Assembly: GCA_040221475.1 (NCBI GenBank)
Contig: JAVKEJ010000058.1
Coordinates: 124,001-188,000 of the forward strand
Length of the DNA stretch: 64,000 bases
DNA from: WLXB01 sp040221475
GTDB lineage: Bacteria > Pseudomonadota > Alphaproteobacteria > Rhodospirillales > Rhodospirillaceae
Direction of reading: 5' to 3'
Shown: positions 60,119 through 64,000 of the stretch, one piece after another
How the letters are laid out: each line of letters opens with the position of its first letter
How positions within the stretch are numbered: the stretch's first letter is position 1
Notes under the pieces: model-generated
Seen by the model: the letters and a program-made list of their open reading frames with translations, nothing else
What the model was told of the DNA's origin: nothing
The model's database searches: none
Made by a program: the position numbers and the translations under genes

Positions 60119-62250
60119 CGGCGCTCTAAAATTAGTTTTTCGAATAGATCTGATATTTCATCAATTGCTGACGTGTCGTTAAATAATAGTGCCGAGCGGC
60201 TGGCAATTTTATCGCGCACAGCCGTGCGAAAAGGCCGGTCATGCACAAGGCGATAGGCGGTCTCGATGTAACCGTGTGCACTATCGACCACACAGTCCAG
60301 AATATCCATTTTTTTGTAAAAGGCGAGGGTGTGTCGTCCCCTCATAAAGCGCCCCGGCCAATGCACGACAGGTGTGCCGGTTGCGAAGCTTTCAAGGCTG
60401 GTTTTACCACCGGCCCAATGGGGAATATCCAATAAGACGTCTACACAGCGCAGCAGGGCGATAAAGTCTTTGCTGGGAACGCGCTTTAACATTCTAACCC
60501 GCTCCATATTGTCGCCGGCTTTTTGCGCCAGGCGAGACAGGAACAGCTCATCTGCATGGTCGGTCAGCGATATAAAATAGAGTCTGGCTGTCGCATCCTT
60601 CTCGAGTAGTCCTGCGGCAATATCGTCGAAATCCGGGTGAATTTTATACAAGCTTTGCGCGCACAGATAAGCAGGTGCATCTGCGATCATTCCAAAGCGG
60701 CTTTTGTCCTGCGCCACTTCTGGAAGGGCGGGCGCTTTCACACAGACCGACAAACCATCAAGCGGTATCAACTGCTCGGTATAGTGTTCTTGAGCGTCCT
60801 GTGGCTCCATATCTGCAACAGACAGAAAGAAATCCATGTTTGGAATGCCCGTCGTCACCGGGTGTCCCCACCCCATAACCTGCACCGGCGCAGACCGGGC
60901 GAAGGCCAAAAAGTACACCAGGTCTTCCATGCCGACTTCCGGGAAGTAAATGAGATCGGCGGCAACCTGAGCAATTTTCTCTCTGGCTTGGATCAGGTTA
61001 TCTGGCAGATCAATGACCTCATCCGCAGCACGCGCCAGAACAGGGGCCAAGGGGTCCTCAATGGGCAAAACCGGGCAGCGCAACAACACAACCTCAAACC
61101 GGTCGCGATCCAGGTGCTCGATTAAACCCCGGCACAAATAGCCCACCGTATGGTTGCGGAGAAAACTGGAGAGAATTCCAATTCTATATTTCGAGTGTGC
61201 GGGCCTCTTTCCAATATGAGGGGCCGCGCTTGCCAGGTCCGGACAACAACTCAGATAAAACGCCGCAATGCGCTGCTGAATTTCTTTATCATCTTCGCCC
61301 TGATAAGTCAGATAGAAATTGGTAAATCCGCCAGCGCTGTAGGGGTCTTTCACGGCTGTTCGTGCTAGCTCGTTTAAAGCGGACAGTATGGCCTGGCGGC
61401 TTTTTTGAATTTCTGTGACGCTTTGGCTGATCACGGGAAGGGCCAGCACGCTTTTTAACTGGGTCAGCGCCCTGAACTCAGGATCAACATCCAGTTCTAC
61501 AACGCGCGCGTATAGGGCTCTTGCTTGTTCTGTACGCCCAAGTTTTTCTTCGGTTTCTGCGAGATAGTAAAGCGCCTCCGGGTGGTTTGGCATTTCCTCA
61601 AGCACGCGGCTTAGCTCTGTATGGGCAGCCTCAAGCTTGCGGATCGACAGGTACGCTTGGCCGAGCAGAAGCCGTGCCACGCTGTTTTCTGAATTTGCAG
61701 CCACGGCCAATTCTGCTGCGGTAATTGCGAGGCGCGGTTGCCCGAGCGCCAGCCGCGCGTGCGCCAAATGCTGCAGAATTTTACTGTCGGTGGGGCGCAG
61801 GTCGGCCGCTTTGGTGAGCCACCCTTCTGCCTGAAGATAAAAGCCGTGATCTAGCAGCAGCCGGCCACAATTTAACGCCGCCGCCGCATGTGACGGGTTC
61901 ATTTGAAAAACCTGCTGAAAGGCATTCACGGCCTCTTCAACGTGGCCCATGCGGGCAAGGGCCGCCCCAAGTGTATTGAGAATCTCAGGGGTGTTTGGTT
62001 TTAAAGCGTTGGCTTTGGTGAGTACGCGGACAGCCGCTTCTTCTTGATCCTGGAGATAGTAGACGCTCCCAATTTTATAAAGCGCTTCCGCCGACTCTGG
62101 TTGAATCAACACTGCATTCTCAAACTGCAGCTTGGCTTCGGCAACCCGTCCTTGTGCCAGAAGGTCATCACCAGCCATCATACACCGGACATACAGTCTT
62201 AATGTATCTTGGTCTGCTTTAGCATCAGAGGTGTCAGGTGGCTGTGTCAT
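60115..62250 (-). CDS. TPR-GT41 glycosyltransferase (SPINDLY/OGT-like)
   Basis: A 711-residue protein. Residues about 15-270 contain at least seven TPR units (for example AKLQFENAVLIQPESAEALY, EEAVNAFQQVFQMNPSHAAA), a superhelix that would hold the acceptor protein. The catalytic GT41 region spans about 345-711: YRIGILSSFLRNHTVGYL with the conserved His, LIYFPEVGMEDLVYFLAF, VQVMGWGHPVTTGIPNMDFF, and LLDIPHWAGGKTSLESFATG with a sugar-nucleotide-binding region. Probable cytoplasmic protein O-glycosylation. It is divergent from the second TPR-GT41 gene (84-base spacer). Confidence 0.84.
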   Translation of the reverse strand: MTQPPDTSDAKADQDTLRLYVRCMMAGDDLLAQGRVAEAKLQFENAVLIQPESAEALYKIGSVYYLQDQEEAAVRVLTKANALKPNTPEILNTLGAALARMGHVEEAVNAFQQVFQMNPSHAAAALNCGRLLLDHGFYLQAEGWLTKAADLRPTDSKILQHLAHARLALGQPRLAITAAELAVAANSENSVARLLLGQAYLSIRKLEAAHTELSRVLEEMPNHPEALYYLAETEEKLGRTEQARALYARVVELDVDPEFRALTQLKSVLALPVISQSVTEIQKSRQAILSALNELARTAVKDPYSAGGFTNFYLTYQGEDDKEIQQRIAAFYLSCCPDLASAAPHIGKRPAHSKYRIGILSSFLRNHTVGYLCRGLIEHLDRDRFEVVLLRCPVLPIEDPLAPVLARAADEVIDLPDNLIQAREKIAQVAADLIYFPEVGMEDLVYFLAFARSAPVQVMGWGHPVTTGIPNMDFFLSVADMEPQDAQEHYTEQLIPLDGLSVCVKAPALPEVAQDKSRFGMIADAPAYLCAQSLYKIHPDFDDIAAGLLEKDATARLYFISLTDHADELFLSRLAQKAGDNMERVRMLKRVPSKDFIALLRCVDVLLDIPHWAGGKTSLESFATGTPVVHWPGRFMRGRHTLAFYKKMDILDCVVDSAHGYIETAYRLVHDRPFRTAVRDKIASRSALLFNDTSAIDEISDLFEKLILERR

Positions 62251-62334
62251 TCCAGCAGCGTGTTTCGATTACGATCAATACGCACCTTAATGATATTTCG
62301 TTGCCGTGGTGCAGGAACTGTATAGGTTAAGGCC

Positions 62335-64000
62335 ATGACGAATGCCACACCCACAATAGAAGACCGTTTCCAAGACGCCGTCTCTGCGTACGAACGTGGA
62401 GACTTGTCTATGGCATCCGCTTTGGGCGACTCCCTGATCACCGATGCACCAGATTTTGCCGATGCAAAAAACCTGATGTCGGCCATTGCACAGGATCTGG
62501 GCCAACTTGCGGAGGCTGAAACGTATGCGCGATCTGCCCTCATAATCGAGCCTACCAATCCTGTTTACCATAATACCTTAGGCAATACGCTGCGGCGCTT
62601 AGGCCGCACCGATGATGCGATCAGGGCATTTGAGTTGGCGCGACGTGGGATGCCCGATCAACCGGATATTTTATTTAATCTGGGCAATGCGCTGCGTGAT
62701 GCTGGTCGGTTTGACGAAGCAGTCAATGCGTTCCGGGCCAGCCTCTTGATCAAACCTGGTGTTGTGGCGGCTTACAACAATCTGGCGATTACCTTGAAGT
62801 CGATGGGCGATCCGGAAGGCGCGGCCACCGTTCTCATCGAAGGCTTGGCTTATGCCCCGAAGTCACCGGAACTCCGCTTTAATCTCGGCAATGCCCTCCA
62901 GGCCGCCGGTCGTGCGGATGCCGCAGAATCTTCTTACAGGCGCGCTGTGGATCTTCGCCCAGAGCATGCTGAAGCATGGGTGAATCTTGGTGTTGTTCTG
63001 GCGGCGCAAGGCAAAAAATCTGAGGCGGACGCCGCCTTCAAACATGCCATAGCGCTCGATAAGGATTTATCGCAAGCTTATGTTGGCTTGGCCGACTTGG
63101 CCGACGACGGCAGCCTTGATGCGGTGGCGCATCGCAGGCAGGTGCTGGATATGCGTCCGGACCTGGCGGCTATTCGATCGAGCCTGCTGATGTGCCTTCA
63201 CTACTCTGCAAAAAGCACCCCCGAGGATTTGACGCGCGAACACCTCACTTTCGGCCAACGGCACAATAATCCGCAGGCTCAGTTTGTCCGTGAGGACTAT
63301 GATACCACACCCACCCGGCAACTGAGGCTTGGCGTCGTTTCCGGTGACTTTCGCTTTCATGCGATGCTGTTTTTTGCCTTACCCGTCTTGGCCGCACGCG
63401 ATCAAAAGGATTGGATGTTATATTGTTATTCAAATACGGCCTTGCCTGATTCCCATACCCAACGTTTTAGGCAAGCGGCGGACCACTGGCGCGATATTAG
63501 AGGCATTTCTGACCAAGCCCTGAGTGCGCTCATTGTGAAAGATGAGATTGACGTGTTGATCGATCTGTCTGGCCACGCGCCGCACAATCGACTGCGCGCC
63601 TTTGCCGAAAAACCAGCGCCGCTGCAAGTTGCGTGGGGAGATTACGTTGACACCCGGGGTTTGGAAGCGATCGACATTCTGATCGGCGATCCGGTGCACA
63701 CGCCCCTATCTGAACAAGACCGATACGTCGAAAAAGTGGTTCAACTTCCCATAGACTATATTTGTTATCAGCCCCCGTCTTATCTTCCGCCATCGCCGAT
63801 CGCGCCCGTTGATAAAAGTGGCTGTGTAACGTTTGGGACGTTCAGTGAACTGACAAAAATTCAACCTGAAACGATGGCGTTGTGGGCTACTGTTTTAAAA
63901 GCTGTTCCGGAGTCCCGCTTTTTGGCGAATGGCTATCTCCTGGCTGACGAAGGCCGCCAAGGCCAGCTCTATAGTGCTTTTATCGAGAACGGTATCAGCA
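62335..64000 (+). CDS. TPR-GT41 glycosyltransferase, 3' end beyond the window
   Basis: An open frame from the ATG at 62335 to the right edge with no stop (about 555 codons visible). Residues 1-270 are TPR repeats with the canonical pattern (YHNTLGNTLRRLGRTDDAIR, LFNLGNALRDAGRFDEAVNA, RFNLGNALQAAGRADAAESS, AWVNLGVVLAAQGKKSEADA). The GT41 domain begins near 320 with LRLGVVSGDFRFHAML, then VLIDLSGHAPHNRLRAFAEK, PLQVAWGDYVDTRGLEAID and VTFGTFSELTKI. It is closer to classical OGT than its divergent neighbour. Both probably glycosylate proteins; the acceptor is unknown. Confidence 0.85.
   Translation, partial: MTNATPTIEDRFQDAVSAYERGDLSMASALGDSLITDAPDFADAKNLMSAIAQDLGQLAEAETYARSALIIEPTNPVYHNTLGNTLRRLGRTDDAIRAFELARRGMPDQPDILFNLGNALRDAGRFDEAVNAFRASLLIKPGVVAAYNNLAITLKSMGDPEGAATVLIEGLAYAPKSPELRFNLGNALQAAGRADAAESSYRRAVDLRPEHAEAWVNLGVVLAAQGKKSEADAAFKHAIALDKDLSQAYVGLADLADDGSLDAVAHRRQVLDMRPDLAAIRSSLLMCLHYSAKSTPEDLTREHLTFGQRHNNPQAQFVREDYDTTPTRQLRLGVVSGDFRFHAMLFFALPVLAARDQKDWMLYCYSNTALPDSHTQRFRQAADHWRDIRGISDQALSALIVKDEIDVLIDLSGHAPHNRLRAFAEKPAPLQVAWGDYVDTRGLEAIDILIGDPVHTPLSEQDRYVEKVVQLPIDYICYQPPSYLPPSPIAPVDKSGCVTFGTFSELTKIQPETMALWATVLKAVPESRFLANGYLLADEGRQGQLYSAFIENGIS

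Noticed and set aside
48147..64000. The glycan region as a recently transferred island
   Set aside because: No integrase, transposase, tRNA flank or obvious composition shift is visible, and housekeeping purH and msbA are interspersed.

Overview
The window is chromosomal DNA of an alphaproteobacterium, most likely a free-living Gram-negative member of or near the Rhodospirillales. The evidence is the gene order: hemW-rdgB-rph facing hrcA-grpE, then dnaK-dnaJ, dapB, and mutS-glnD-murJ-trpS followed by nfuA and a usp gene. This layout is typical of that class. Lipid A export (msbA), GDP-fucose and other nucleotide-sugar genes, and muropeptide transport (ampG) indicate an LPS-bearing envelope. 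Genus-level placement cannot be made by eye. I see no tRNA, rRNA, transposase, integrase or CRISPR array. Genes are densely packed, with many 4-base start/stop overlaps; the longest non-coding stretches are about 200 bases.

Region by region. 1-3663 (minus): a putative catabolic operon with a two-domain nitrilase-like amidohydrolase, a cytochrome P450 and a GPH-family transporter cut by the left edge. 3742-7220 (minus): membrane-anchored SDR protein, hemW, rdgB, rph. 7327-9588 (plus): gamma-glutamylcyclotransferase-like protein, hrcA, grpE. 9706-13796 (plus): the most unusual stretch, with an exported PQQ-type sugar dehydrogenase, an internally deleted paralogue of it, and three divergent ASCH-domain paralogues interleaved with a GNAT acetyltransferase; the last ASCH protein carries a signal peptide. 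13793-15714 (minus): RidA, AlkB-like dioxygenase, methyltransferase. 15957-19134: dnaK and dnaJ separated by a strong hairpin. 19140-22180: 2OG-Fe(II) oxygenase, GT41 glycosyltransferase, methyltransferase. 22276-29486: dapB, nth, bactofilin, an EI24-like membrane protein, adenosine kinase, typA, ampG. 29491-33209 (minus): maeB translationally coupled to a phoR-like kinase. 33410-42202: mutS, small membrane protein, glnD, murJ, trpS. 42227-48014: RutE-like nitroreductase, polysaccharide deacetylase, Bax-type glucosaminidase, nfuA, usp, TIGR02186 protein, TauE exporter.

48147-64000 is a surface-carbohydrate region. It holds fcl and gmd (GDP-fucose), a PglD/NeuD-like acetyltransferase and a PglF/WbpM-like 4,6-dehydratase. 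After purH and a UMF1 transporter come a Gfo/Idh dehydrogenase plus DegT aminotransferase pair that resembles GnnA/GnnB of diamino-lipid A synthesis, then divergent msbA, then two divergently transcribed TPR-GT41 glycosyltransferases. The second of these, from 62335, runs off the right edge.

The best candidates for something undescribed are the ASCH/GNAT cluster with its exported ASCH protein, the mini PQQ-dehydrogenase paralogue, and the nitrilase fused to a catalytically dead nitrilase domain. All functional statements come from reading motifs by eye; no database search was possible.
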